Below are positions 10,117 through 21,148 of a stretch of DNA of 64,000 nucleotides, piece after piece (the stretch's first letter is position 1; each line of letters starts with the position of its first letter). The notes under the pieces were generated by a model. That model was not told the origin of the DNA and made no database searches. It was given only the letters and a program-made list of their open reading frames with translations. Source of the stretch: Closterium sp. NIES-65 (Eukaryota; Streptophyta; Zygnematophyceae; Desmidiales; Closteriaceae); the NCBI GenBank assembly GCA_948144175.1, contig CANXME010002549.1:558001-622000 (forward strand), given 5' to 3'. Position numbers and translations under genes: made by a program.

Positions 10117-13100
10117 TCAAGAAGTGAGCAAGTGAGGCCAAGTAGGCACAAGACCTAGCATCGTACAGAAGCGCTGATGATCACCAGGCGGAAGTGCCTT
10201 GGTAAAGATATCAGCAGTGTTGGCCTCAGAGGCCACGTAAGCAAGGCGCAGCTGACCACGCTGGTGCAGCTCACGAGCAAGGAAGTAGCGAGGAGCAATG
10301 TGCTTCGTTCTGTGCTCCAGTCTGTGCTCCCGACACAAGGCCAGCATGGCCTTGTTGTCTACGTACAGAACTTGAGGAGAACGAGGCGGCTCTCCTAGGT
10401 AAGTCAGCAGGTAGGTGAGCCAGCGTAGCTCCTGTGCAGCCATCGCCCCCGCGTAGATCTCAACCTCACAGCTGGAGCCGAGAACAGAAGACGAGTGGGT
10501 AGACCGCCACGAAACAGAGCCAGAGCCAAGGCTGATGGTGTAACCCTATGACGACCGCTGCGTAGCCTGGTCGTCAGCCCAAGAAGCGTGTGCGTGACCT
10601 GTGAGGACCACTCGACATCGCCCTCCAAGCACTAGCCCCAAGCCCGACGTACTGCACAAGTAGCGCAACACCCTCTTTGCTGCAGTCATGTGCTCTGGTC
10701 GGTGTCTTCCACGAGCAACATAGCGTGCCAAGATGCTAAGAGGGTATGCAAGGTCAGGTCGTGTGCAGGTCATCACATACATGAGGCAGCCAACAAGCTC
10801 TGGGTACGGGCCATTCGGCTCTACGGACTCATCTGAAGGCAGAGCTGAGAGCGAGTGGCGAGTAGAGAGAGGAGTGGCCTGAGGCGAGGAGTACGTGAAG
10901 TCGAAGCGCTGAAGGACTGCTGCACCATGTGTGACTGAGTAAGGGTTATGGTGCGCTGTGCTCTGTCCCGGGTGATCTGCAAGCCAAGGTAGCTGCGAAG
11001 TTCACCCAGGTCTGTGCACGTGTGTCTCTTCTGCAGCTCGGACTTCACGTGGGCGAGTCCAGCAGTGTCAGCAGTGGCAAAGACCAAGTCGTCGACATAC
11101 ACGAGGATGTAGAACGGCGGCAAAGAGGTGTTGGTGTGCAAAAACAGCGACAGGTCGGCAGTAGAAGGAGCAAACCCAAGAGCCGCAAGTGTAGTCCTCA
11201 GTGTGTGTGCCACTCACGGGGCGCCTGGCGGAGACCGTAGACTGGCCGCCGGAGGCTCCACTGGGTACCAGGGGGAAACGACCCAGTGAAGCCAGGAGGG
11301 CGGCGCAGCCAGATCTCCTCGTGCAGGCTGCCCTGCAGGAAAGCTGTGCTGAAGTCAAGAGAGTGAAGCTTGTAGTCGCGCTGAGCGGTTATGTGCAGCA
11401 GCACCCGAAGAGTGGTCATCTTCGGGGTGGGAGAGAAGGTATGAAAGTAGTCAACTCCCTGCCGCTGAATAAAGCCTCGAGCCACGTAACGCGCCTTGAA
11501 GACAGGCAGAGAACCCGGCGGCCGCTTCACCCTGAAAATCCACATGCCGCTGACGATGTTCGCCCCAGGTGGGGGAACCTCGTCGATGTAGGTGCCTGTG
11601 GACTTCCAGGAAGCCATCTCTGCGTCCATGGCTGACTGCCACTGAGAGGAGTAGGGACCCTCGATCGCCTCAGCGTACGATCGAGGAGTCGGGATGTCTG
11701 GTGCATCCGGGTCTCCCTCAGGGGCAATCAGCGTGGACACGAGATGAGGCAAAGCAGCAGCAAAACACTGGAACTCCTCCTGCGTGTCCTCAAGGACGTC
11801 CGTGCTAAGAGCACACTCACCCCTGACGGACGGAGGACAGACAGACTCAGACTCAGCAACAAGACTAGCGGCGTAGTCTAGACGACAGCGAGCAGCAAAG
11901 TCGACAAGCTCAGCAACCAAGGTAGACGCAGCAGTGGACTTAAAGGAAGGGTCAGTGACAACAGTGGCCACGAGACGCGTGACAGCAGGACTGGCAGCAC
12001 GAAGAGAGTCAGACTACGGGTCATCAAGAACAGGAAGAGAGGACTCTGGAGGAGACGGCAACGGGACACGTAGAGGAGCAGTGGACAAACGCAGTGCCAT
12101 CTAGTGTGTGCCAGGGACCGCAGGAGGACACGGACGCGGAGCACGACCACTAGTGCGAGCAGCACGAACACGCGACGCAGGACGAGACGCAAACTCACGA
12201 CGCTCAGCAAGACCTCCAGTAGGACCAGTGTAGGGAGAAGGAGCAGGTAGGGGGGAGGCGAGCTGTAATTGTGACCGCGACTGGACAGGCAGTGAACACT
12301 CTAAGGGAGGAGCAGGACCAGTAGAGGGCGGGAGACCAAAAACCTGCTCAAGCGAAGTACGGCCGCGCAGCGCCTCCAGAACCAGCAGGGAGAGCACCAG
12401 TACCCCCATTGGCAGCACCAGCACCAGCAGTACCTCCAGCTCCAACAGCGCCAACTCCAGCACCCTTAGAAGCACCAGCGCTAGCAGCACCTCCAGCGTC
12501 AACACCCCCAGCAGCTCCAGCTCCAGCAGCACAAACTCAAGTAGGAGCGTCATCTCCAGCAGCCTCAGCAGCACCCCCAGGCCCAGCAGCTCCATTACCC
12601 CCAGTAAGAGCACCTTTAGGACCAGTGGCTCCAGTAACTCTAGTGCCGACCCCAGGGTCAGCAGTAACAGCAGCACCTCCAGCTCCAGGAGCACGTCTCC
12701 AGCGCCGAGCAAACCACTCGCGCAGCTCCTATGGAGAGGGTAGCTCCCGCCTCAACGAAGCACCCGAAGGGGCCCCAAACCCAGCACCGCCAGAGGCCAC
12801 ACGAGCAGACCCAGCACCCTTGGGATCCACACCCCCTGGCTCAGCACCCCCAGGCTCCGTACCCCCAGGCTCCGCACCCCCAGGTTCAGCACCCTCAGGC
12901 TCCGTACCCCTAGGCTCCGCACCCCCAGGCCCAACACCCCCAGACTCAACACCCCCAAGCTCAGCACCCCTAGACTCAGCACCCCCAAGCTCAGCACCCC
13001 TAGCAGTACCAGAGTCAACAGCTACCTCGACAGGCTCGACTGCGTCTACCTGGGACACACCTGACGGGGCAGGACCCTGAGGGGGGAGGGGGTCTACCGG

Positions 13101-14019
13101 GGGGGGGGGGACCTCGCACAAGGAAGAGCGGCGGCGGGGGGAGGGGTGCAGTGCGGTAGGGGAAGAGACGGTAGTAAGGAACCGACTCGTCAAACATGTC
13201 GTCCTGGGAGGACAGAACACGGCGCGAGGTGGGGTGGTAACACTGCCAACCAGGCGCGTCAGGGGGGAAGCCAAGGAAGACGCAGGGAACCGCACGGGGG
13301 GACAACTTGTCCGCAGAAAAGTCGCGGACGAACGCCCGAGATCCCCAGACACGAAATGCAGACGCATCGCCAACCTTCCCCGTCCACCGCAAGGTGGGGG
13401 AGGTCTCTGGCAAAGAGACCCGGGGCAAAAGGTTGATCTGATGCGCTGCATACTGAACCTCAAACGGCCACAGAAAATGGGGAGCAACCGCATGGATCAT
13501 GGACGTACGAGCAACGTCCATGACCATGCCAATGCGGCGCTCAGCAATCCCATTTTGCTCTGGAGAGGCCGGAAGCGTGAAGGTCTGGCGGATGCCCTGT
13601 GCACGTCAGAACGCTCCCTGAAGGGCAGAGGAAAACTCCCCGCCTCTGTTAGAGTGCAGACGCATAACAGGAAAGTCCGAGCCGAAACTCTCTCTGAGCT
13701 GGAGACGAGCTGCGCGGATCCAGTCGATTAACACCCCAGTCACGTCACCCTTGCTGCGCAAGGGGAACACTGTGGTGTAACGCGAGTAGTTGTCAACCAC
13801 CAACAGGAAGTAACGCTCGTGACCCTGGCCACGGACGCGGGCGGGGCCCCACACGTCCATGTGACGAGTCTGCAGCGGAGCCTCTGTCGGAGAAAACTCG
13901 GACGAGTGAGGGGCGTAGCGCTGCCGCCCCTCGACACAGGGAACGCAAGTAGGGGCAGGCCCCGGAGGGAGGGGAGGGAGAGACCGGGGGAGACCAGAGG
14001 CAAGGACACGGGAGGCCAT
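10117..14019 (-). pseudogene. Copia-D integrase, RT and RNase H (frameshifted)
   Basis: On the minus strand, 14019-13600 encodes the integrase core (LHSNRGGEFSS; the usual Asp of the second catalytic block reads Asn). 13527-13015 holds PFEVQYAAHQINLLP, the C-terminal blocks and the linker. 11971-11198 is the RT N-terminus with YVARGFIQRQGVDYFHTFSP. 11213-10821 contains YVDDLVFATADT. 10782-10546 and 10443-10117 hold RNase H (AHASWADDQATQRSS; YVDNKAMLALCREHRLEHRT). At least four frame changes separate these blocks. The replicative functions are recognisable but inactive here. Confidence 0.88.
12740..13020 (-). repeat. Copia-D linker: 15-bp GGAEP-type repeat
   Basis: The plus strand repeats CACCCCCAGGCTCAG-like units. 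The coding strand gives GGAEP, GGTEP and GGVDP variants between integrase and RT. Confidence 0.8.
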
Positions 14020-14061
14020 GCCTCGATGACGAGGCAGGGAGGGGTGACCAAGGCGGTGGTG

Positions 14062-16059
14062 TCAGAGGAGAGTCTGGTGAGACAGGAGACGACACGAGCA
14101 GGGGGCAGACTCAGGACCAGACCTGGACGCCGCAGAAGACGCCTGACCCGACACAGCTACCTGACCAGACGCAGTAGACTGAGGAGGACCAGTAGTCAAT
14201 GTGTACAGGCTCGACCCCGCTCGACGGGTAAACGCGGCCAAGTGTCGGCCCGTCCGAGCACACATGCAGTGGGTCACTTGCTGACTCGCAAGAGTGAACT
14301 CGTGAACCCCCCCATCCTGTAGATCTGCACCACTCACCAAGTTCATAGAGAACGAGGGGAGGTAAAGACCTGACAGGGTGCCAGAGGGGGCCGCCGGACA
14401 CGGTAAGACAGTGTAGAAGTGGGCAAGGACAGGACCCCCGGAGGGGTCTGCCAAGGAGGCCGCCACTGGCCGACTAAGCGGCTTTAGTGTGGTGCGGTCT
14501 CGAAAGAAGGAGCAGGAAGCACCCGAGTCAAGGGTGAAGGTGTGGGAGGCCTGAGCTGACGTGGTACCTGAGAGAGCAGACTCACCAGCACCTGGGGCAG
14601 CAGACTCACTAGCACCTAGAGCAGTAGCCTCACCAGCACTTAGAGCAGCAGCCTCACCAGCACCTAGAGCAGCAGTCCCAATGCTCGGGTCAGGCAGAAC
14701 ACACAAGTAACAGTTACCCTCATCACTAGTAGACACAGCATACATGGCAGCAAGAATAGCATCATAGTCAAGATCAAAGATAGCAACCCCCGCCCTAGAT
14801 AGCTCTCCCCAGCGAGGGATCTCAGTTGCGTCAGGGAACTGGAGACGCCAAGCGTCTGTCAGGCAGCCGAAGAAGCGCTGGGTGGAGTGCGAGCCCCCGC
14901 ACTGCTCACCAGCGTGGTCGCCGGTACAGAGGACGTAGGTACAGGGTCCAGTACCCCCACCTCGCTGACGCCCAGCGTACCACTCATGAAGCTGCTGGGG
15001 GGACGGGGTCTCACGAATGCGCTGCTGCAACTGGCGCGAACTACCACTGGAGCCACTCCTCTGCGCAAAGCCGCGACCAGCTCCACCGCTGCCGCCGCCG
15101 CCTCCGCCACCTCCGCCGCCTCCGCTCCCACCGCCACCGCCTCCGCCTCCTCCACCTCCACTGCTGCCACCGACACCTCCACCCCCGCCACCACTCCCAC
15201 CACCACCCCCACCCCCTCCACTGCCTCCACCGCCACCTCCACCGCCCCCGCCAGCTCCTCCAGCGCCCTTGCCCCCCTTGCCCTTGCCGGTGCGGCGTCT
15301 CCCGCTAGGGGCAGACACAGCTCTGACCGACTCGAAACAAACGAGGTCGGCCATAGCAGTAGAAGCAATAGAGGGCAAGAGGGGGGAGGGGGAACACCCC
15401 TCAAAGACAGGGGTACGAGGGTCACCACGAGAGGCTCCTACAGTGACTATGCTCTTCTCCGCTGCCAGGAGGCGCTCCTCGAGGAGGTCAATGGTGAGTG
15501 TGGTGGGGCAAATTGAGAGGAAGTGGTCCCTGACTAAGCGAAGGGAGTCAGGGAGCCGGGTGACTATGTAGTAGAGGGTGATGTACATGGGGGGAGGGTT
15601 CTTGGCACAGAATTCAGCAGGAAGTGCAGCGCGGTAGCGAGTGTCACTAGTGCGAAGGTGCGTAATGAGGTCAGCGACTGTGGGAAAGGCAGCAAGGTCA
15701 GGGAACAGGTACAAGAGTATGAGGCGGCTAAGAGCAGCAATGGCAGGGGAAGAGTAGCGTGCAACTACAGCGTCGTACAAGGTCTTAGCACTCTTGTGGT
15801 GACTATAGTGCGCACGCTCAGTGGTCGGTAAGTGGCGACGCACAGCAAGACGGGCAGCAGCATCGCGTGTGGCCCACTGTGAGCGAACAGTGCTGTCTGC
15901 ATTAGCAAGTCGGGCAGGAGAGGCACCAGAGGTGAGATCGAACATGGAGATTCTGTCTGCCCTATCGCACTGTAAGAAGAGCTGTAGGTCATCGACCCAA
16001 ACCTCGAAGTCAACAGCACGACCCTCAGCATCAAGCGTAAGGACACTGGGGGTTGCCAT
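14062..16059 (-). pseudogene. Copia-D gag-protease open frame, ended by a premature stop
   Basis: A 665-codon frame starting MATPSVLTLDAEGRAVDFEV. It has a gag domain at about 1-250 and a Gly/Ser run at about 265-345. The Cys/His cluster is PCTYVLCTGDHAGEQCGGSH, followed by QRFFGC (the usual last Cys position is Phe). The protease site DSGAS is at about residue 515. It ends SCRLLSHQTLL at a TGA (14062-14064), where relatives read Trp before the HH of the pre-integrase finger. Thus gag and protease are intact in frame but separated from pol. It is the longest gag-PR frame of this copy. Confidence 0.88.
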
Positions 16060-16079
16060 GACAGCAGCAGTCTAGCAGG

Positions 16080-16830
16080 GAGTGCTCTCACCGGTCCGAG
16101 TGGGTAGGGCCGGAGCGCGCTGATAGGAACAGGGCTGCAACTGCGGTGGCAGCGGCTCGGTAGTGGCGGTTCGACGGCGGTCTCAGCGGCTCGGCGGCTC
16201 AGCGGCTCGGCGGCTCGGCGGCTCGGTGGCTCGGCGGCTCGGCGGTTCGGCGGCTCGGCGGCTTGGCGGCTCGGCTGCTAGGCGGCTCGGAGGCTCGGCG
16301 GTGAAGGGGCCGGGGAGGAGCCGAAAGGGGCGGCGACGGGGCCGCAAGAGGCGGGGACGGGGCCGCTAAGGGCGGCGACAAGGCCGCAAGAGAGGGCGGC
16401 GACGGGGCCGCGAAAGGGCGGCGACGAGGCCGCACGAGGGCGGCACACGTGCCGCGAGAGGGCAGCGACGTGGCCGCGAGAGGGCGGCTGCAGGGCCGCG
16501 AGAGGGCGGCGACGAGGCCGCGAGGAGCGGCTGCAGGGCCGCGACGGGCGGCGACGCAGCCGCTAAGGGCGGCGGCGGGGCCTCGAGAGGGCGGCGACGG
16601 GGCCGTGTAGGTGGGGCCGCAAGGGGCCGCTAAGGGCGGCGCGACAGGCCGCTCAGGGCGGCGCGACGGGCCGTTAGGGGGCGGCGACGGGGTCGCGAGG
16701 GGCCGTGAGAGGGCGGGCCGCTAAGGGCGGCGCAACGGGTCGCGAAGGGGAGGGCGGCACACAAGGCACGCCTCAATTAAAGGCGACTCGATCTCAGGGC
16801 AGGAACAAAAAAAATCAATGGTGCGCCCTA
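16080..16830 (-). repeat. Copia-D leader: 9-bp and 17-20-bp GC-rich repeats
   Basis: GGCGGCTCG units at about 16185-16300, then GGGCGGCGACGGGGCCGCGA-type units to 16750. There is no protein evidence. The hairpin GTTCCC/GGGAAC is at 16837-16852. Confidence 0.78.
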
Positions 16831-16836
16831 GGAAAA

Positions 16837-16866
16837 GTTCCCACTTGGGAACCTGCTCTGATACCA
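16837..16866 (-). promoter_or_regulatory. Copia-D primer-binding site and adjacent hairpin
   Basis: The plus strand GCTCTGATACCA at 16855-16866 is the complement of the canonical TGGTATCAGAGC, complementary to initiator-Met tRNA. Two bases further inside is a perfect 6-bp stem with a four-base loop. Confidence 0.88.
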
Positions 16867-16993
16867 TGTGAAGAAATGAGGAAATGAATGAACTAGCAAG
16901 AAGGTGGGTACAAGTAGGAAAACCTAAAAGTGTTGTACCCCATATTGTCTACCCCACTATAGCCTACACAGACTATAGCATATGAGTTTGACA
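16867..16993 (-). repeat. Copia-D 5' LTR
   Basis: 127 bp, TGTCAAACTCATATGCTATA start and CTTCACA end on the coding strand. The LTR promoter would drive minus-strand transcription toward gag. Confidence 0.9.
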
Positions 16994-17100
16994 GCAAGCG
17001 CAGGTCAGCACATGGGGTAGTACGGTAACGGCAACTGTAGGTGGGCCCGAAAAAAAAAAGGGACAGTCCTACGAACCTAGTGCTCTAATACCATGTTAGA
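16994..17100 (-). other. Remnant of a copia leader and primer-binding site
   Basis: GGTGGGCCC followed by a purine run and GTGCTCTAATACCATGTTAG resembles the leader/PBS end of a copia element on the minus strand. No LTR follows it; the sequence jumps into linker-type repeats at about 17101. Confidence 0.55.
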
Positions 17101-17328
17101 ACAGGGACAGCACCAGTACCCCCAGTGGTAGCACCAGCACCAGCAGCACCTCCAGCTCCAGTACCTCCAGCAGCACCAGTAGCACCCCCAGCAAGAATAG
17201 CACCGGTAACAGTCACCCTCCTCACTAATAGTCAAAGCATACATGGCAGCAAGAATAGCATCAAATTCAAGGCCAAAGATTGCTACTCCCGCCCTAGACA
17301 GCTCGCCCCAGCGAGGGATCTCAGTGGC

Positions 17329-17518
17329 CTAAGGGAACTGGTGGCGCCAAGCGTCCGTCAGGCGGCCAAAGCAGCGCTGGGTGGAGTGCGCACCACCGCA
17401 CTGCTCACCCGCGCGGTCGCCGGTGCGTAGGACGTAGGTGCACGGACCAGTACCCCCACCCCGCTGGCGTGCAGCGTACCACTCACGGAGGTGCTGAGGA
17501 GGGGGGATGTCACGAGTG

Positions 17519-17553
<35 letters not shown>

Positions 17554-18534
17554 CTGACCACCACCGGAGCCGTCCCTTTGCGCAGCGCCACCCCGACCAG
17601 CTCCACCTCCTCCGCCGCCGCCTCCTCCACCGCCGCCACCTCCGCCACCTCCGCTCCCACCGCCACCGCCGCCTCCGCCTCGACTGCCGCCACCGACACC
17701 TCCACTCCCGCCACCACTCCCACCACCACCCCCACCCCCTCCACTGCCTTCACCGCCACCTCCGCCACCCCCGCCAGCCCCTCCAGCACCCTTGCCCCCC
17801 TTGCCCTTGCCGGTGCGGCGTCTCCCGCTCGGGGCAGACGCAGCGCCGACCGACTCGAAACCAACGAGGTCGGCCGCAGCAGCAGAGGCAACAGAGGGCA
17901 AAAGGGGGGAGGGGGAACACCCCTCAAAGACGGGGGTGCGAGGGTCACCACGAGAGGCTCCTACAGCGACTATGCTCTTCTTTGCTGCTAGGAGGGCCTT
18001 CTCGATGAGGTCAACGGTGAGAGTGGTGGGGCAAACTGAGAGGAAGTGGTCCCTGACTACGCGAAGGGAGTCAGGGAGCCCGGTGATGTACATGGGGGGG
18101 GGGTTCTTGGCGCAGAAGTCAGCAGGAAGCGCAGCGCGGTAGCGAGTGTCACTAGTGTGGAGGTGCGTAATGAGGTCAGCGACTGTGGAAAAGGCAGCAA
18201 GGTCAGGGAAGAGGTACGGTAGCATGAGGCGGCTCAGTGCAGTAGTGGCAGGGGAGGTCTGAGCATTCTTGTACTGGCTAAAGTGCGCACGCTCAGAGGT
18301 AGGCAGGTGGCGACGCACAGCAAGAAGTGCAGCAGCATCGCGTGTGGCCCACTATGAGCGAACAGTGGCGTCGGCATCAGCAGCAGGGGCAGGAGAGGCA
18401 CCAGAGGTGAGGTCAAAGAGGGAGAGACCGTCTGCCCTATCGCACTGTAGGAAAAGCTGCAGGTCATCTACCCAGACGTCAAAGTCAATGGCCCGACCCT
18501 CAGCGTCAAAAGCGAGGACACTAGGGGTAGCCAT
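17329..18534 (-). pseudogene. Copia-E gag with one nonsense codon and an internal deletion
   Basis: Starts MATPSVLAFDAEGRAIDFDV at 18534. A TAG at 18352-18354 replaces the Gln of ATVRSQWATRD. The next segment (18318-17329) carries the gag core, but the LYDAVVARY block found in relatives is deleted between KNAQT and SPATTA. A Gly-rich run lies at about 17590-17780 and the Cys/His region PCTYVLRTGDRAGEQCGGAH near 17385-17450. It then runs into a stop by 17329. Confidence 0.85.
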
Positions 18535-19370
18535 GACAGCAGTAGACTAGTAGCGTGAATAGTAGGGTAAGTGCAGTGAAGTGACAGAGGCGCTGCTCTT
18601 ACTGGACAGGGCGTCTCGAATGGCTCGGCGGCTCGGCAACTCGGCGGCTCGGGCGGCTCGGGCGGCTCGGCGTTACGGCGGCTCGGCAGCAAATGCGGCT
18701 CGGCGACTCGGCGGCTCGGGCGGCTCGGGCGGCTCGGCGGTACGGTGGCTCGGGCGGCTCTGGTGGCGCGGCGGCTCGGGCGGCTCGGGTGGATCGAGCG
18801 GCTCGGCAGGAGCTCGGCGGCGCCGGCGGCTCAGTGGTGACGGCGGGGCCGCGTGGAGACGGCGGCGGGGCCGGGTGGAGCGGATTCGGGGCCAGTACAG
18901 GCGGCGTCGGGGCCGGGAAGGGCAGCACCGAAGCCGCCGGAGTAGGCGACGGGGCCAGCAGAGGCGGCGCCGAGGCAGGGAAGGGCGGCGCCGGGGCCGC
19001 AGGGGTAGGCAACGGGGCCACTAGGGCGGCTAGGAGAGGCCGCGAGGGTGGCACGAAAGGGCCGCGAGGGTGGCGCGAAAGGGCCGCGAGGGCGGCGCGA
19101 CGCGACGGAGGCGCGAGGGCGGCGGATCGGGGCCGCGAGGGCAGCGCGACGCGGCCGCTAGGGCGGCGCGACGTGAAGGGGCCGCAAGGGCGACGCGACG
19201 GGGCCGCAAGCGCGACTCGACGGGGCCGCTAAGGCGGCGCGACAGGGTCGAAAGGGCGGCGAGACGGGGCCGTGAGAGGGGAGTGCGACTCGGTCAGTGT
19301 AGAGCGCGCTCCGGGCAGGAAAAAAAGGTGGTGGACCCTAGGAACAGTTTCCACAGGGGAACCTGCTCGA
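18535..19370 (-). repeat. Copia-E leader: GC-rich tandem repeats
   Basis: Alternating GGCGGCTCGG and GGCGGCTCGGG units at about 18610-18800, followed by GGCCGCGAGGGCGGCGCGAC-like units (19025-19270). No gene is seen here. Confidence 0.76.
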
Positions 19371-19375
19371 TACCA

Positions 19376-19500
19376 TGAGAAAATGAACGAGAATGAAATG
19401 ACTAAGGGAAAGTTGGGTACAAGTACAAACCCTAGAAAGCTGTACCCCATATGTGCTACCCCACCATAGCCTACAGTAGCTATGTCATATAAATTTGACA
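19376..19500 (-). repeat. Copia-E 5' LTR
   Basis: 125 bp; coding-strand start TGTCAAATTTATATGACATA, end CATTTTCTCA, followed by the shortened primer-binding site TGGTATCGAGC. It is similar to the Copia-M LTR. Confidence 0.88.
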
Positions 19501-19511
19501 TCTAGCAGCAG

Positions 19512-19615
19512 GAATGGATGCATTATGGAAGAGTTGGGTACAAGTATGAAACCCTAAATGGGGCTGTACCCCATATTGGCTACCCCACCACAGCCTACAC
19601 ACATAATATGCACAT
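19512..19615 (-). repeat. Partial copia LTR
   Basis: GTTGGGTACAAGTATGAAAC and the following GTACCCCATATTGGCTACCC match the body of the neighbouring LTR, but both ends are missing. It abuts the plus-strand Copia-F. Confidence 0.75.
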
Positions 19616-21147
19616 ACTTTGAAAGTGCTGAGCCTGAGGGTACTACTGCTGGAGACCCTAGGTCTGGGGGTGCTGCTGCTGGAGACACTGAGGCTGGAGA
19701 CCCTGGGACTGTAGGTGCCGGTTCTTGGGGTGCTGGTGGTGGTGGAGCTGGTCCAGGAGGAGCTGGCGCTGAGGGTTCTGGAGCTGCTGGAGGTGCTGGA
19801 GCTACTGGTGGTACTGGAGCTGCAGGTGCTGGTGGCACTGCACAGCCGCCCCTGTTCTTCGCTCCACCGTCTCCGTCGTCTCAGCCACCGCCTGACTCTG
19901 TGCTTCGCCAGGTTCTTAGTCTCCCTTCGTCTACTGGTCTTCCGTTAGAGCTTGGCTCTCCGCTGCCTGCTCCTCCTTACACTGAGCAGACAGGGGGTCT
20001 TACTGAGCGTCGTGAGCCTGCGTCGCGTCCTGTCTCGCCTGTCCGTTCTGGTAGTTCCAGTCATCGGTTCCTCGTCCGCGTCAGCCGACTGTCCCCGACA
20101 CCCACCTCGTAGTCCGTCGTCCTTCCTCTCCTCTGCAGCATGTCCCTCTGCCGTCTCCTCCTGCGTCTTCTCTGCCTAACGTTCCAGAGCCTGAGTCTGA
20201 CCGCACTCGTGCTGCTCACCTTACTGTCACGCGTCTGCTAGCCACAGTTGTTACTGACCCGTCGTATGAGTCTGCTGCTGCGTCTGCCTTAGTCCCTGAG
20301 CTTGTTGACTTTGCTGCTTCCTGTCGTCTAGACTACACGGCTAGTCTTGTTGCTGAGTCTGGGTCTGTCTGACCTCCGTCCGTCGGGGGTGAGTGTGCTC
20401 TTAGTACAGACGTCCTTGAGGACAGGCAGGAGGACCTTGAGTGTCTTGCAGCCGCTGCGCCTCATCTCGTGTCCATGCTGCTTGCCCGTGAGGGAGACCC
20501 AGATGCTCCAGACATCCCGACCCCGCGCTCTTACGCTGAGGCGATCGCGGGTGAGTACTCCTCTCAGTGGTAGACAGCCATGGATGCAGAGATGGCATCC
20601 TGAAAGTCCACAGGCACTTACGTTGACGAGATTTCCCCTCCTGGGGCGAACATCATCGATGGCATGTGGATTTTCAGGGTGAAGCGGCCGCCAGGTTCTC
20701 CGCCTGTCTTCAAGGCTCGTTACGTTGCTCGAGGCTTCAGTCAACGAGAGGGAGTTGACTTCTTCCATACCTTCTCTCCCACCCCGAAGATGACCACTCT
20801 TCGGGTGCTGCTGCACGTTGCCGCTCAGCGTGACTACGAGCTTCACTCTCTTGACTTCAGCACAACCTTCTTACAGGGCAGCCTGCACGAAGAGATCTGG
20901 CTACACCGCCCACTTGGCTTCACTGGGTCGTTCCCTCCTGGTACCCATTGGAGCCTCCGACGGCCAGTCTACAGTCTTTGCCAGGCGCCGCGTGAGTGGC
21001 ACGACACACTGAGGACGACACTTGCGGCTCTTGGGTTTGCTCCGTCGACTGCTGACCCGTCGCTGTTTTTGCGCACCGACACTTCGCTGCCACCGTTCTA
21101 CATCCTCGTGTACGTCATCGACTTGGTCTTTGCCACTGCTGACACTG
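19616..21147 (+). pseudogene. Copia-F: truncated plus-strand linker and RT fragment
   Basis: The plus strand reads from a Gly/Ala/Pro linker (19616-19850) through FLPPSSTGLP-like and TGGLTERREPASRP blocks into RT (20664-21147) with ARYVARGFSQREGVDFFHTF. TAG at 20571-20573 and TGA at 20601-20603 replace Gln and Trp of relatives. The RT active-site motif reads YVID rather than YVDD, which would abolish metal binding. It stops abruptly at 21147 and meets Copia-G in opposite orientation. No gag, integrase or LTR is attached. Confidence 0.87.
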
Positions 21148-21148
21148 A

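Larger units (their letters stand above)
9794..16993 (-). mobile_element. Copia-D: full-length but degenerate Ty1/copia element
   Basis: 7,200 bp, minus strand, with LTRs at 9794-9919 (3') and 16867-16993 (5'). The order is LTR, canonical primer-binding site, leader, gag, protease, integrase, RT, RNase H, G-rich primer tract and LTR. Flanking five-base sequences (TGTAG on the left, GCAAG on the right) do not match, so one end may have been rearranged after insertion. The left flank is Copia-C. Confidence 0.92.
17101..19500 (-). mobile_element. Copia-E: internally deleted Ty1/copia element
   Basis: The 5' LTR at 19376-19500, leader and gag are present. Downstream of gag, the AMYAL block near 17220-17250 is followed directly by integrase/RT linker sequence (17101-17210). 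Protease, integrase core and pre-integrase finger are missing. RT is also absent, so only gag could have been made. Confidence 0.82.
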
